Positions 12,554 through 23,351 of a stretch of 64,000 bases of DNA are shown piece after piece. The notes under the pieces are model-generated. The model was not told where the DNA came from. It did no database searches and saw only the letters and a list, made by a program, of their open reading frames with translations. The DNA is from Lycium barbarum. Its lineage: Eukaryota > Streptophyta > Magnoliopsida > Solanales > Solanaceae. Within the stretch, counting starts at the first letter, position 1. Each line of letters starts with the position of its first letter. The translations under genes and the position numbers were made by a program. The stretch covers positions 113,879,601-113,943,600 of the forward strand of contig NC_083339.1 in the NCBI RefSeq assembly GCF_019175385.1, given 5' to 3'.

Positions 12554-13047
12554 CATAATTTAATAGAAAAATGAAGACTTTTGAAATTTGTAGTCTAAAA
12601 TAGGCCATAGAAATTTCGGTGGGCTAGAATCTAATTAGGGGTAAAATTAGAAACTGAAGTCAAAATTATTACGAAATACAAAAATTGTTATTCTTTTTTT
12701 GGAACTGACTAAAAAGGAAAGTGTCACATAAATTGGGATAGAAAGAATATTATTTTAAGGTTATTAGTTTCAATTAGTCGTTATTAGCAAAAAATGTAGA
12801 TATTTGAAGAAGACAAAAAAGAAATAAAAAAACAACAAGAAGAAATAAAAGTATAATATAAAATGCCACATAAATGCTTTTTAAAACCTATTTTTTAGCT
12901 CCTGCACACTATAGCGAGAGTGAGACCACTCTCCATTCCACTTGGTATTGGATTTTAGATAGAAAATCTTGAAGTTGGAGGTAAAAACAACACCTCATAA
13001 TTTAAGTGTTAAACTGGCAAAACGTGGATAATTTAGGGGCTTTGTCA

Positions 13048-13430
13048 GATATGCCCCTCGGCTATATGATATTGCACAAAATGCTCGTCGTTTAAAGCTG
13101 GGCACAAACGTGCCTCTGCCGTGCAAAAGTTGAGCAATTCATGTCCATAATTTGACGGAACCCACAAAAATCCAATTTTTCCAATTAATACCCAAATAAC
13201 TATCCAACCCATTCACCCTATCGTTTAAACCCGAAAAAATATATTGGAGGGCATATTTGTTCGGTCTTGCATAGTATAGGGGCAGATCCACTAAAATTCT
13301 TGAACTGCATATTGCATTACCATTCCTCAATTTTTTTATGTAGCGCACCTTGTGCTAGCCATTGTTTTTTGGTACTGAATTTTGAAACTGAATCAAACCA
13401 TCCACCCTTATTTATATTCCTTCTTCTTCT
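13048..13430 (-). repeat. Inverted arm L of the GRF-gene element
   Basis: This is the reverse complement of arm R. It starts 'agatatgcccctcggctatatga' and ends 'accatccacccttatttata', mirroring 'gggtggatggtttgatccag...aggggcatat' of the right arm at 14355-14885. The two arms are about 370-380 bp each and flank a gene remnant, which is the architecture of a TIR element or captured-gene transposon. Confidence 0.75.
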
Positions 13431-13569
13431 TCTTCACCTTCTCTCTTCAACAAATGCTTGCTTTCTAAATCTACAATTAGGGTTAGATTCTTCCCTTTAA
13501 TTATGTTGAGTGAATTTTGAAGTAGATTAGCTCTCTTCTGTGATTTCCAGCCACTTTGCTCTCTTATTT

Positions 13570-14157
13570 CTTTCACTTGCTTATGAAATGTGGGAAGCCT
13601 CGAGTTCTTCAAATAGCTATGAAAGGAGTTGCTGCACTCTATCTCACATCTTGAACTCCAAATAATCCTGGGAGACGTTTTGTCGGATGTCATAAGCCTA
13701 AAATAAGCTAACTCTTTTTTCCTTTTGATTTTTTTCCGCAGGTCTGTAATTAAATATTTTTAATGTTTATGCTTATGTTTTGTTCCAGGCATTGGGAAGA
13801 CGAAAAATTTCCAGCAAGAACTATCCAAATCATCAACAAATTGAGAAATAAAAAGGATGCTCTCATTTGTGAAAATAATCTTTTGAAAAGGGAAAACAAT
13901 GATCTTAATAGTGAAAACAATCTTCTGAATTAAAAAGTAAACTCACTTCCGCTTGAAACTTTAAAGGAAATAGTGATGAGTTTGAGGCAAAATCTTCTAC
14001 TATTGATAATGAGGATTTTAAGAAAGTTGTGGCTGAGGTTGAGGTTACTTCTTCTATTGATAGAAGACTTGAGAATATGAGGGGGAAATCTATCGTATGT
14101 TCTTGGGTTGCCTTGTTTGGTTTGTGGTTAGGCACATGTTATGAGGGAAGACTTTGA
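13570..14157 (+). pseudogene. GRF-type zinc-finger protein gene, broken
   Basis: The first exon reads MKCGKPRVLQ...LTS*TPNNPGRRFVGCHKPK (about 13583-13709). The TS-x-T-x-NPGRRF-x-GC pattern is the signature of plant GRF-type zinc fingers (At4g04775-like small proteins), where the stop position is normally tryptophan, so TGG has become TGA. After a likely intron with an acceptor near 13788 ('tgttccag') the second exon gives HWEDEKFPARTIQIINKL, then an Asn/Glu-rich coiled-coil-like stretch ending in TAA at about 13931. A frame-shifted 3' part continues (DEFEAKSSTIDNEDFKKVVA ... FGLWLGTCYEGRL, stop at 14155-14157), and its last residues could be a membrane anchor. The stop and frame breaks make it a pseudogene. 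It sits between inverted arms L and R. Confidence 0.65.
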
Positions 14158-14350
14158 AAAATGAATGTAATTGCTTTTGATTTTTTTAATTGTATAATTT
14201 AGATGCAATGTAATGTAATGGTGGATGGATTGTAATTGCAAATGTTTTTTATGTTTTGGAATGCAATGACATTTTATGTTGTATTTTTATTTTTGTGCAA
14301 TAATTTTAGTTGTATAGTTGTGGGATTCACTAGGTATGTTGTTGATGTTG
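14158..14350 (+). repeat. 3' flank of the GRF pseudogene (repeated segment G tail)
   Basis: The block 'aatgtaattgc..ttttgatttttttaattgtat' with 'gatgcaatgtaatg' and 'ttgtatagttgtgg' recurs in copies A (2950-3130) and B (4800-4980). It behaves as the 3' UTR or flank of the remnant gene. Confidence 0.6.
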
Positions 14351-14354
14351 TAAT

Positions 14355-14885
14355 GGTTGGATAGTTTGATCCAGTTTCAAAATGCAGTACTAGAAAAACA
14401 ACGGCTAGCATAAAGTGCACTAAAAAGATTGAGAACTAGTGGTGCAATATGTAGTTCAGGAAATTAAATGTATCAAATATCCCTTTCTACTATGTGTAAC
14501 AGCTCACGCCGCTAGTGATATTATCCGCTTTGGGCTTAGGCCCCCACGACTTTAAAACGCGGCACTAGGGTGTAAGGCCCGCTTACTTACGTACCCAACA
14601 TCCCTTCTGTGTTTTGCCGATGTGGGATTTCCCTCCTAAGCTGGGCCGCCGCACAATGCGAGACTGAACAAATATGCCCTCCAATATATTTTTCGGGTTT
14701 AAATAATCGGGTGAACGAGTCGCGTTAGTTATTTGGGTATTAATTGGTGAAATTGAGTTTTTTGTGGGTTCTGTCAAATTAGGGGCATGAATGACTCAGT
14801 TTTTGCATGGCAGTGACACGATTGTGCGCAACTTTAAGCGACAGCCATTTTTGTGCAATATCATATATTGCAGGGGCATATAGTT
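14355..14885 (+). repeat. Arm R of the GRF-gene element, locus D
   Basis: Runs from 'gtttgatccagtttcaaaat' to 'gcaggggcatatagttaaag' and pairs with the inverted arm at 13048-13430. A 161-bp TG...CA sequence has inserted within it at 14495. A long poly-A run follows at 14940-14963, as in the other units. Confidence 0.75.
14495..14655. mobile_element. 161-bp TG...CA insertion (solo-LTR-like)
   Basis: In the other units 'tactatgcgag' is continuous. Here it is split into 'tactatg' and 'atgcgag' by a 161-bp insert that begins TGTAACAGCTCACGCC and ends GGGCCGCCGCACA, giving a 3-bp ATG duplication. The insert is unusually GC-rich for the region. TG/CA termini suggest a small solo LTR of a TRIM-type element. 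The 3-bp rather than 5-bp duplication leaves this open. Confidence 0.6.
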
Positions 14886-14939
14886 AAAGATATTAACTCA
14901 AAAGAAAATCTCATGTTCTTTGTTTTTTTGTCATATATC

Positions 14940-14970
<31 letters not shown>

Positions 14971-15028
14971 TAACATTATGAACTTTAATTCCCCTAAGCC
15001 AAAAAATAAGTTAATTAAGATCATATTT

Positions 15029-16234
15029 GAAAGCCACCACGTAATTGAATTGTGTGTAATTAGATGTAATTACACAGTTTAGACATGTATGTTTGATCGA
15101 GTAACTACTAGGTAAGCATGTAATTGGGTGTAATTAAAGGAGTAATTATACTCTTCAATTCTCAGGGGATATGAGAATTGCTGGTCATTACAGAGTTACT
15201 TTTTAAATTATTTTCTTTTTTTCCTTTTATTTTTAGTTTAATTTCTTTTCTTTTAAATTTCTTTTTATATTTTTATTATTTTTATTTCTTTTTTAAATTT
15301 TCACAATTTTAATTATGTTTTACTTTAAAGATATTTTTTTACATTATTTATCTTTGTTTTCTTTCTTCTCGTTTTCCAATGTTTACTTCTTGTGATTCCA
15401 TGTAATTGCTCATATTCATTTCTCATTTTTTTCCTTCATTTAGCGTAACTACGTTATTGTTCTAGTTTTTGTAGCTACATATTAGAAAGAATGAGTCATT
15501 AACAACTTGGCACATAATGAGTTATGTCATTACAGTAGAATTTTATTGTTGAATGAGGTTATAGACTTATATTTACTTTTCTTTTGAATTATACTTAAAT
15601 TATGTTGGAGCTTATTTTATGTTTTGTAGAAGTTTGACAAAAGAGTATTAAGTTTTTTTTTTTTTTAAGGATTTTGAATTTATGTTAATATTTTTCCCCC
15701 AATTTATTTCCTAGTAGTATAGACTTATTATTTGACATTACATGTCATTCATTTTTCAGTAAGAATCAATAGATTTTTTTTTTGTCAAACATTTGAAAAT
15801 TTTTTGACATTATATTTATAAATATTAATCTTTTTGTCAAACGTGTAGTCCACGATGTTCTTACAGAATGTGCACTTTTAGTTTTAATAATTAATTAAAT
15901 TAAAATATTATTAGTTTGAAATATCTATAGATCAGCTATTTTTAACATTAGATCAAATATATGATTATTAATTAATATGTATCTTAAATACCTAATTTAA
16001 TACTATCATTTATAAAAGACATATATTTATCAAATATTAATTTTTAGATTTTAATAATTAATTTTTATTTTTAAATTTTAATCTAACTGTACACTAATGC
16101 ACCCAAATAGTACATTTATAATTACGCTATGTCAAGCAAACATATCATCATAATTAATACTATATTGTGTAATTAGTTGGCTATGTAATTACTATCCTAA
16201 TAATTATACCAACTCCAATTGCCAAGTGGCTTTC
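15029..16234. mobile_element. Non-autonomous TIR element inside segment P
   Basis: Imperfect terminal inverted repeats: the left end starts 'gaaagccacc..gtaattg' and the right end, reversed, starts 'gaaagccacttggcaattg'. Both ends are rich in 'gtaattac' motifs. The interior (about 15200-16080) is AT-rich and has no recognisable transposase. It separates 'cctaagccaaaaaataag' from 'gttacacgtgtgaaaag', which are close together in copies A-C. The superfamily is not determined. Confidence 0.6.
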
Positions 16235-17030
16235 CAAAGTTACACGTGTGAAAAGATATTTTGTCAGTGAGGAGTTACAAGTACTCTCAATTATTCCCTC
16301 CGCCTTAATTTATGTGTATTCATTTGATTGAACAAAAAGGTTAAGAAAAAAAACAATCTTTTATATTTGCGGTGTTAATAAATAAATTATATATATTTTA
16401 TGTGACTATAAATTATTTTTAAATATAAAAATAGTCATTCTTTTTATCACGAATTAATAAAGAAATAGATTTAAATAAATTAAAACAAAAGAGATATTAC
16501 AGTTTGACAAGCCGCCTGCGAATGCGTGAGGGGTTATTATCGTCATTTTACTTGTATCCGTATGTTATTATTTCCCAAATTTCACACTCTCAAAGTGAAC
16601 CAACGATCTAAATCATTCACAACAGTTCCCTTATTTTGTAAAGGCATGTTCTAAATCTATCTCTTTCTGTCTTTTTTATTTTTTATTCTTCTGTTCTTTA
16701 AGGTTGTTGTCGGATTAAACTTTTTTTTTTTTTTTTTGATTCGAGTTGGATCTTGATTCCAAAAGTTGTTGTGGGTGTTAAAAGGGATTCGGCGTACACC
16801 TTGTGGAATTTTAATTGCAGAAAAAAATTGATTTTTGCCCATACAGGTCTGAATTTGTGTTTCCATGTTTTCTGCATTTCAATTATTAGTGCGGTATGAT
16901 CAAATGTGGATTTCTTTTGTTCTTAAAGTTTGAATCTTTATCGAGGTTGGTTTTAATTTACTTGTGCTTTTTTCCATTTTGTTGATTTAACGATTCAATT
17001 CTTGGAGTTCTCCAATCTTTTGGAAAATAG
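16235..17030 (+). repeat. Composite unit, locus D, segment P continued
   Basis: Resumes segment P after the TIR element and the MITE. It carries the same landmarks as the tandem copies: 'cgtgaggggttattatcgtc', the 'tctatctctttctgtc' pyrimidine stretch, 'gagttggatcttgattcc', 'cttgtggaattttaattgca' and 'gatttaacgattcaattct'. After about 17010 the sequence leaves the repeat and runs into the small ORF upstream of F-box gene 1. Confidence 0.65.
16303..16497. mobile_element. Small MITE (Stowaway-like) in segment P
   Basis: Segment P normally reads 'ctctcaattattacagtttg'. Here 'caattatt' and 'attacagtttg' are separated by about 190 bases starting 'ccctccgccttaatttatg'. This is the familiar MITE end found throughout Solanaceae DNA. 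The duplicated 'att(a)' at the junction marks the target site. No coding content. Confidence 0.6.
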
Positions 17031-17117
17031 ATATCTGCATAGGTTATATGAAAATGGTGCTTTGGTTATTCCGTCTTTCCTTTTCTCAAAGAGAAAATTG
17101 GGTTTGGGTTTATCTAG

Positions 17118-17444
17118 ATGATTAGTAGTTTGATAGAAAAGATTGTGCAGACTTCATATCAGCTGCTAAAGTATCTTATGTTAGTTGATTTCCTTTTAGT
17201 CTGTGATTTGCCACCTGGTTACTTTGGAAATGCAATTTTCTACTCAGATTCAGGTACTTGTAAGTTTAAATGCAATTCTTATGGAAAAGATAAATGTACT
17301 TTTAGGCCCTTGTTTGTTTTTGATGTTTTAAATAAAGCAGAATGGATTTCCGGTTCACTGGCTAGAAGTCTAGAACTCTGCTTAAAATGGTGTTGTAGAA
17401 CTCATGTGAAACAAAAAGAGGAGCTTTTATGTGTTGTGTGTTAG
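17118..17444 (+). CDS. Unidentified small ORF (108 residues)
   Basis: An open frame of 108 residues with nine cysteines, including CDLPPGYFGNAIFYSDSG. The LPPGYFGN string recalls part of BAHD acyltransferases such as HCT, but the rest does not fit, so any relation is speculative. The upstream frame (ENRYLHRLYENGALVIPSFL, from about 17023) may be part of the same ancient exon. A second, frame-broken copy lies at 28876-29420. The duplication containing F-box gene 2 starts just after this ORF, so only copy 1 of the locus carries it. It could be a gene fragment rather than an expressed gene. Confidence 0.3.
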   Translation: MISSLIEKIVQTSYQLLKYLMLVDFLLVCDLPPGYFGNAIFYSDSGTCKFKCNSYGKDKCTFRPLFVFDVLNKAEWISGSLARSLELCLKWCCRTHVKQKEELLCVVC

Positions 17445-17697
17445 GTTTATTGTGAAATTAGCAAAAAACAATATATAGATGAAGCACAATATACATAGCT
17501 AATTCCAATGGTTAGGATTAAGGTTTGTTTTATGTTGCTACACTTATATTAAGTATGTTGTTTGCCAGGAGTCTTTTTAGTTCATTACTGATTTGTACTA
17601 TTTCGGTAGGAAATGTAGAAAACCTTTATAGTAATAGAGAGTCCTTAATAATGAAACCGCTCAAAGTCCAAATGGAGCGGAATGGATATTGAGTGTT

Positions 17698-17805
17698 CAT
17701 ATAGCCGACCTCAACTAGTTTAGGTTTGAAGCATAGCTGTTGTAAAGTACGACTCCACCTCAATCCCAAACAAGTTGGGGCCAGCTATATGAAACGTCAA
17801 TGTCC
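17698..17805. mobile_element. Inverted pair of LINE 3'-tail-like sequences
   Basis: The stretch 'gccgacctcaactagttt..gtttgaagcatagctgttgtaa' is followed back-to-back by an inverted relative, 'ctcaatcccaaacaagttgg'. Both halves resemble the 3' end of RTE-type LINEs repeated across Solanaceae genomes. It is absent from the paralogous locus at about 44985. Confidence 0.5.
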
Positions 17806-18483
17806 ATATTACTCCATTTAATCTGTTGTTAAGTAGTATCAAAAAATTGAACCCGGGTAGAGCGGAATGGTTACAAAGGAACCATACAACCAATTGCAAA
17901 TTTTTGACATTAAGGCATAGTTATTTTTGTACCTTACTAGTATTGTTTATATGTCTTTGACAAGTTTTAGGAATTCACTTAACGAATGATAGTCAAACTT
18001 TGACTTCGTGTTTTTCCTTTCACCTAACTTTTTAACTACTACTACTTTAATATCTTTTAACTACTCTTTGCTAAATAAAAAAATCATGTTAACTTATTTA
18101 TTTCTGTTCCCATTCACGTAAAATAGAATTGAAGGAGTATTATGTTTTTGCGCCCCCTTCCATTTTCTTCAGTAGATACTTGTCCCATTCCCCAGTTCTC
18201 TTTGTACTTGTCTTGTTCTTCGAAACATATAACAAGTCTTCAGCTTTTCCATCCTAATGCTAAGGACATCGAATATTCCTCTTTAGGGGATTTTATGTGC
18301 AAATCAATGTTACTTCCTTCTTTTTGTATCATTTTGCTTTCGTTAATGATTATTTTTATCCAAATGTGATTTGCCAGCAAGAACTTAGTAGTTAGTACTC
18401 TGTCCTTATCTATAACCAACATAAGTTCCAGGTCAGATTTTCCTAGTTTCTTCACTTTTGGGAATCCCAGTACTCCTCAGACA

Positions 18484-18539
18484 TATTTGTACATTCTTCT
18501 ATGCTTGTTCGTATTTGTACATTCTTCTATGCTTCTTCG
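18484..18539 (+). repeat. 28-bp tandem duplication in the 5' region of F-box gene 1
   Basis: 'tatttgtacattcttctatg' occurs at 18484 and 18512, a period of 28. The paralogous site near 45467 has it once. It lies just before a possible 5'-UTR intron acceptor ('cgtattgcag', ending at 18548) that is conserved between both loci. Confidence 0.75.
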
Positions 18540-18725
18540 TATTGCAGGGATCAACTTTTCTGCATCATGGTCTGAGTATATTCACAAGAACACAAAATGA
18601 CAATCAGCCACATCAATTTGACTTCAGGAATTTGATTATTCTTCATGGATCTAGGGAATTAATGACCTTGCTTGTTTCTACAGGAGTTTTTATGCCCTAA
18701 ATCTTAGGAGATTGAATCTTTTGTG

Positions 18726-19787
18726 ATGGAAGAAGGAGATTCTCCTGCAAGGAGATGGGAGGACCTTGATATTGATGTCTTGGTGAAGATACTCCAGTCC
18801 TTTGACCTTTTCGAGTTGACTTCTGCACTTGCTCAAGTTTGTCGTGCGTGGCGATTGGCTTGTTCCGATCAACTTCTCTGGAAGACGCTGGATTTGTCAG
18901 TACTAAAATCAAATTTCATCAAAATTCCATTAGAGCCGTACGTATATGTCGACTCTCAGTCTGATAAAACATTGACCCGCCTCCTGGAGATTTGCTTGAA
19001 CCTCAGTCAAAGAAACACACTAACGTTAATCTTCCATTACAATCTGTATGTCAGCGACACTCAGTTGACTTATGCTGCTGAGAGGTATTCCCCCATAAAG
19101 CAAGCATCGTTTCCGAGTTTAGGCATCTGATATCTCAGATGCCCTATGATTTTCGATTATTCTAATTCAGGAGAAGTAAAGATTACTGTGAAAAGGAAGA
19201 AGAACAGCTAACTAAATCTCCTCTTTTTCAGGTGTCCACGGCTTAAACGTCTTGTTATGCCTGCTTGGAACAGAATAAAAAAGACAGGAATATGCAGTGC
19301 TATTCGTATGTGGGAAGATCTCGAATCACTGACGATGCCTAGTATAGCAAATCCTCCATATGTCATGGAAGAAATTGCAAGGAGTTGCAGAAATTTTGCT
19401 GAGCTCAAGATTATTGGCCCCTGTGATATGCTCTTTGCAAATACACTGGTAGAATTTCTTCCAAACTTGAAAGTGTTGAGTGTGAGGTGCACAATGTTAT
19501 ATAAACCTGCCTTGGTTATTATCTTGGATGGGTTAAAAAAGTTGGAAGTGCTCAACATATCTCATTGCCTAATTATCGAAGTCCCTCCACCTGCACGGAA
19601 GAAAATTCTGACCAAGCTTGATGAATCGATTCTTGAAAAAGTGTCTAGTTTACGCAAATTCATAACCTGCATGAGTGACTCGTGCATCATGTGTCAGCGT
19701 ACTCGAAATGATGAAGGGCTGATGAGGTGGTATAAGTATGAAGAAGGCCTCTGGAAAGTGGATGAGGTGAGATCTCTTGCAATTTGA
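18726..19787 (+). CDS. F-box/LRR-repeat protein (At3g48880-like), gene 1
   Basis: Two exons, 18726-19084 and 19232-19787, with GT...AG splice sites (intron 19085-19231) and the codon for Arg split 2+1, giving 304 residues. Residues about 8-55 form an F-box (RRWEDLDIDVLVKILQSFDL ... VCRAWR ... WKTLDLS), which binds SKP1 in SCF ubiquitin ligases. Exon 2 holds leucine-rich repeats (LPNLKVLSVRC, LKKLEVLNISHC) that normally select the substrate. The C-terminus has CMSDSCIMCQRTRNDEG and WKVDEV, which I recall as conserved in At3g48880, a protein of similar length. I chose the ATG at 18726 because the paralog has it at the same place. The substrate is unknown. A possible AATAAA lies at 19849-19854. 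The reading frame is intact. Confidence 0.93.
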
Positions 19788-20482
19788 CAACTTTAAGAAT
19801 ATGAGTTAAAGGTCCAGTAAAATGTGTAAACTTGTGTAAATGAAACACAATAAAACCTTGTCATTGTTAATGGACGCGAATCAGCATCCAGTTTGCTAGC
19901 AAGTATTATCGTTTTGAGTTGGTAACCTCTGGTGGCTAAGTTGAGTAGCTTTGTAGTATAGGAGAGAAATATAAACAGTACTATCATGTACATGGAAGTG
20001 TAATGCTGCTTTTATGTTGTAACTTTGTAAGTTGTAAGTCTTATCTCTTCGACAGGGTTGTTTTCCTGTTCTATACATTTCTGCGTGTTTCTATGCTTTT
20101 GTTTCTGTGTTTTCGCGGCATACTGTAGATGCGCTATCTATTTACTTTCTTTTTGGGTACATTCTTTCTATTTACTTCTCCTTTTTTTGGGCTACCTTCT
20201 TTATCTATTTACATTGGTGTTGCCAAGCATAGTAAGCTGCTTCTTTTGAAACCCTTCCCGGCAATGTACCAACTTATCCATCTCATGAGAATTCCCTGTT
20301 CCTTGCAATGAGTGCAGGACGCGTTTTTATGTAATCACTTTAATTTACACCTACATGGCATCTATACCAGATTTATGTTTTCACTTCAATTTTTGTTGTA
20401 ATTGCTAAGTTTAGATTGTGTGCTTTAATGTGAACAATGCATGTAAGTATTTACTACGGGGTGCAGCTCACTAAAGGTGCAT

Positions 20483-20710
20483 GCTAAGAAATGCAAACAG
20501 CATATTCCCCTTATTTTATGTTACCATTTTTAGGGTATCATGAAGTATAAATTCAGAAACTTCTGATGTCAAACTTTACATACTTTGAGGGTTGTTCGCT
20601 CGCTCTGTATTGTTCTAAAGTTAAATGACCAAGATGGCAGATTCTCTAATAAGTCTGCTTGGGAAATTGTTAGAACCCATTATCAGGTGGACAACACTAT
20701 CAAACATGTA
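20483..20710. other. Intergenic spacer
   Basis: Short AT-rich stretch between the duplicated F-box block and the LINE tail. I see no gene or repeat in it. Confidence 0.5.
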
Positions 20711-23351
20711 CAACAACAACAACATACCTAGTTGGATCCCACAACGTGAGGTCTGGGGAGGGTAAAGTGTACGTAGACCTTACCCCCACCTTGGAAGGTA
20801 GGGAGGCTGTTTCTGAAAGACCCTCGGCTCAAAAGAAAACAAGGGAAACAAGGGAAACAAAGGAAAAGAGTCAGATAAGGACAAGCAAATCAAAACCATG
20901 TGAAAATGAGAAATAGCAAGAGCAACGAAGTCATGATAAAATAACAAAGATAGACAAGACCAACACATAAAAGCAGGATAAAAATACCCTAATACGAGAA
21001 AGGAAACCTCGCAGCTCCCCACTAGCCCTCTACCTTGATACTTGACCTCCACCCCTTCCTATCACCGGTCATGTCCTCGGTAAGCTGGAGTAACGCCATG
21101 TCCTGTCGAATCACCTCTCCCCAGGCCTTCTTTGGCCTACCCTCCCTCTCTTCAGGCCCACCACAGCCATCCTCTCACACCCCCTCACTGGCGCATCAGC
21201 GCATCTCCGCTGCACGTGGCCGAACCACCTCAACCTCCCTTCCCGCATCTTATCCACCACAGGGGCCACACCCACCTTATTCTGAATCACTTCATTCCGA
21301 ATCCTATCTCTCCTGGTATGCTCGCACATCCATCTCAGCATCCGCATCTCATCTACCTTCATCTTTTGGACATGCGCTTTCTTAACTGGCCAGCATTCCG
21401 TTCCATACAACATAGCCGGTCTAACCACCGCTTTGTAGAACTTTCCCTTTAGAATAGGCGGCACCTTCTTATCACACAACACCCCTAATGCGAGCTTCCA
21501 TTTCATCCATCCCTCTCCAATACGATGTGTGACATCGTCGTCAATCTCACCAGTCCGTTGGATGATCGACCCCATGTACTTGAAACTTTCTTTCTTCGGG
21601 ATGACCTGAGTATCCAGCTGCACATCCTCGTCCTCTACTTGACTCACATTACTGAACTTGCACTCTAAGTACTCTGTCTTAGTCTTGCTCAACTTGAAAC
21701 CCTTCGACTCTAGAGTCTGTCGCCAAACCTCCAGTCTCGCGTTAACACCGCTCCGCGACTCGTCAATAAGCACAATGTCATCTGCAAACAACATGCACCA
21801 CGGTACCTCTCCTTGAATGTGGCTTGTCAGAGCGTCCATAGCCACAACAAACAGAAACGGGCTAAGCGTAGACCTCTGATGCAGGCCCATCGTGACTGGA
21901 AAGTGTTCCAAGTCACCTCTAACCGTCCTCACCCGAGTTTTGGCTCCATCATACATGTCCTTAATCGCTCTAATGTATGCTACAGGAACACCTCTAGCTT
22001 CCAGACATCTCTACAGCACCTCTCTTGGGACTTTGTCGTAAGCCTTCTCAAGGTCGACAAACACCATGTGCAAGTCAGTCTTCTTATCCCTATACTGCTC
22101 CACCAACCTTCTCACCAGGTGAATGGCTTCTGTAGTCGAACGCCCCGGCATGAATCCGAACTGGTTCTCCGAAATAGAAACTAACTTCCTCATCCTCGCT
22201 TCCACCACTCTCTCCCAAACTTTCATTGTATGGCTCAACAGCTTGATACCCCTATAGTTGTTACAGTTCTGAATATCCCCCTTGTTTTTATACAACGGGA
22301 TCATGGTGCTCCATCTCCACTCTTCAGGCATCTCCGCCGTCTTAAAAATAACATTCAACAACCGCGTAAGCCACTCTAAGCCTCCTCTACCCACATTCTT
22401 CCAAAATTCTGCCGGTATTTCATCTGGCCCGGTCGGCCTCCCCCTGCTCATCTTCCGCATAACCCTTTTGACCTTTTCAACCTTGACCCGCCTGCAGTAT
22501 CCAAAATCGCGGCGGCTCTCAGAGAGCTCCAATTCGCCTAAAACTATGTTTCGGTCCCCCTCTCCGTTCAGGAGTTTATGAAAGTAGGACTGCCATCTTC
22601 GTCTAATAAGGGCATCTTCTACCAAAACTTTCCCTCCCTCGTCTTTGATACACTTCACTTGATCCAGGTCCCGAGCCTTCCTCTCCCTCACTCTGGCTAG
22701 CCTGTACAACTTCTTGTCCCCCCCTCCCCCCCCCCCCCCCCCCCCCTTTCCCCCCAAATCTTCATACAAGCGTCCAAAAGCAGTCGTCTTAGCCGCCGTA
22801 ACCGCTAACTTCTCCTCCTTCCTCGCTTTCTTATACAGCTCCCTGTTAGTCCTCTTCTCTTCCTCGTCTGTGCTCTCTACTAGCTTTAGATACGCTGTTT
22901 TCTTAGCTTCCACTTTACCTTGTACCTCTCCGTTCCACCACCAGTCTCCTTTGTGTTTGTCAGAGTAACCCTTTGAGACCCCTAGCACCTCTCTTGCCGC
23001 TTCCCTGATGTTAGCAGCCGTCGTAGTCCACATACTACTCGCATCCCCGCTACTCCTCCAGGCTCCCATTGCCCTCAACTGCTCCCCCAGCTCCTGGGCA
23101 TTGTCCTTGTTCAAAGCGTCCCACCTAATCTTCGGCTGACTCGATACAACCCTCTTTCTCCTCTTCCTTTTTATCTCCAGGTCCATAACCAAGAGTCTAT
23201 GTTGGGTCGTGAGGTTCTCGCTCGGGATAACCTTGCAGTCCGTGCATAAACGTCTATTGCACTTACGGGAGAGTAGGTAATCAATTTGGGTCTTGGCCCT
23301 CGTACTCCGAAAGGTGACCAAGTGCTCTTCCCTCTTCTGAAAACTAGAGTT
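20711..23351 (-). mobile_element. RTE-type LINE, 5'-truncated
   Basis: On the minus strand the element starts inside the endonuclease domain (near 23351), runs through reverse transcriptase, and ends in a 3' UTR with the tail 'ggtatgttgttgttgttg' (about 20711-20728). The C-terminal coding part ends at a stop at 21022-21024 (DMTGDRKGWRSSIKVEG). The (TTG)n tail rather than poly-A, and the 'cagacctcac..tgtgggat' 3' UTR, match RTE-clade LINEs of Solanaceae as I remember them. The 5' end is an inverted duplication rather than a simple truncation. Confidence 0.85.

Larger units (their letters stand above)
10110..12752. mobile_element. MITE split by the solo LTR
   Basis: The left end near 10112-10143 ('tttgtctcaatttatgtga') and the right end near 12720-12750 (which reversed gives 'ttctatcccaatttatgtga') are inverted relatives of the common plant 'ctccctccgtcccaatttatgtg' MITE. 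With the solo LTR at 10163-12553 removed, an element of about 250 bp remains. It has no coding capacity. Confidence 0.55.
17447..20482 (+). repeat. Segmental duplication, copy 1
   Basis: Starts at 'ttgtgaaattagcaaaaaa' and ends around 'agctcactaaaggtgca'. It matches 44731-47460 in direct orientation across promoter, exons, intron and 3' flank. The main difference is about 300 bases at 17700-18040 that are missing from copy 2, where LINE-tail-like sequence sits in copy 1. Confidence 0.85.

Noticed and set aside
21813..22184. Plus-strand ORFs in the LINE region (also 22282-22581, 22714-22968 and 21035-21452)
   Set aside because: These are antisense shadows of the minus-strand LINE reverse transcriptase.
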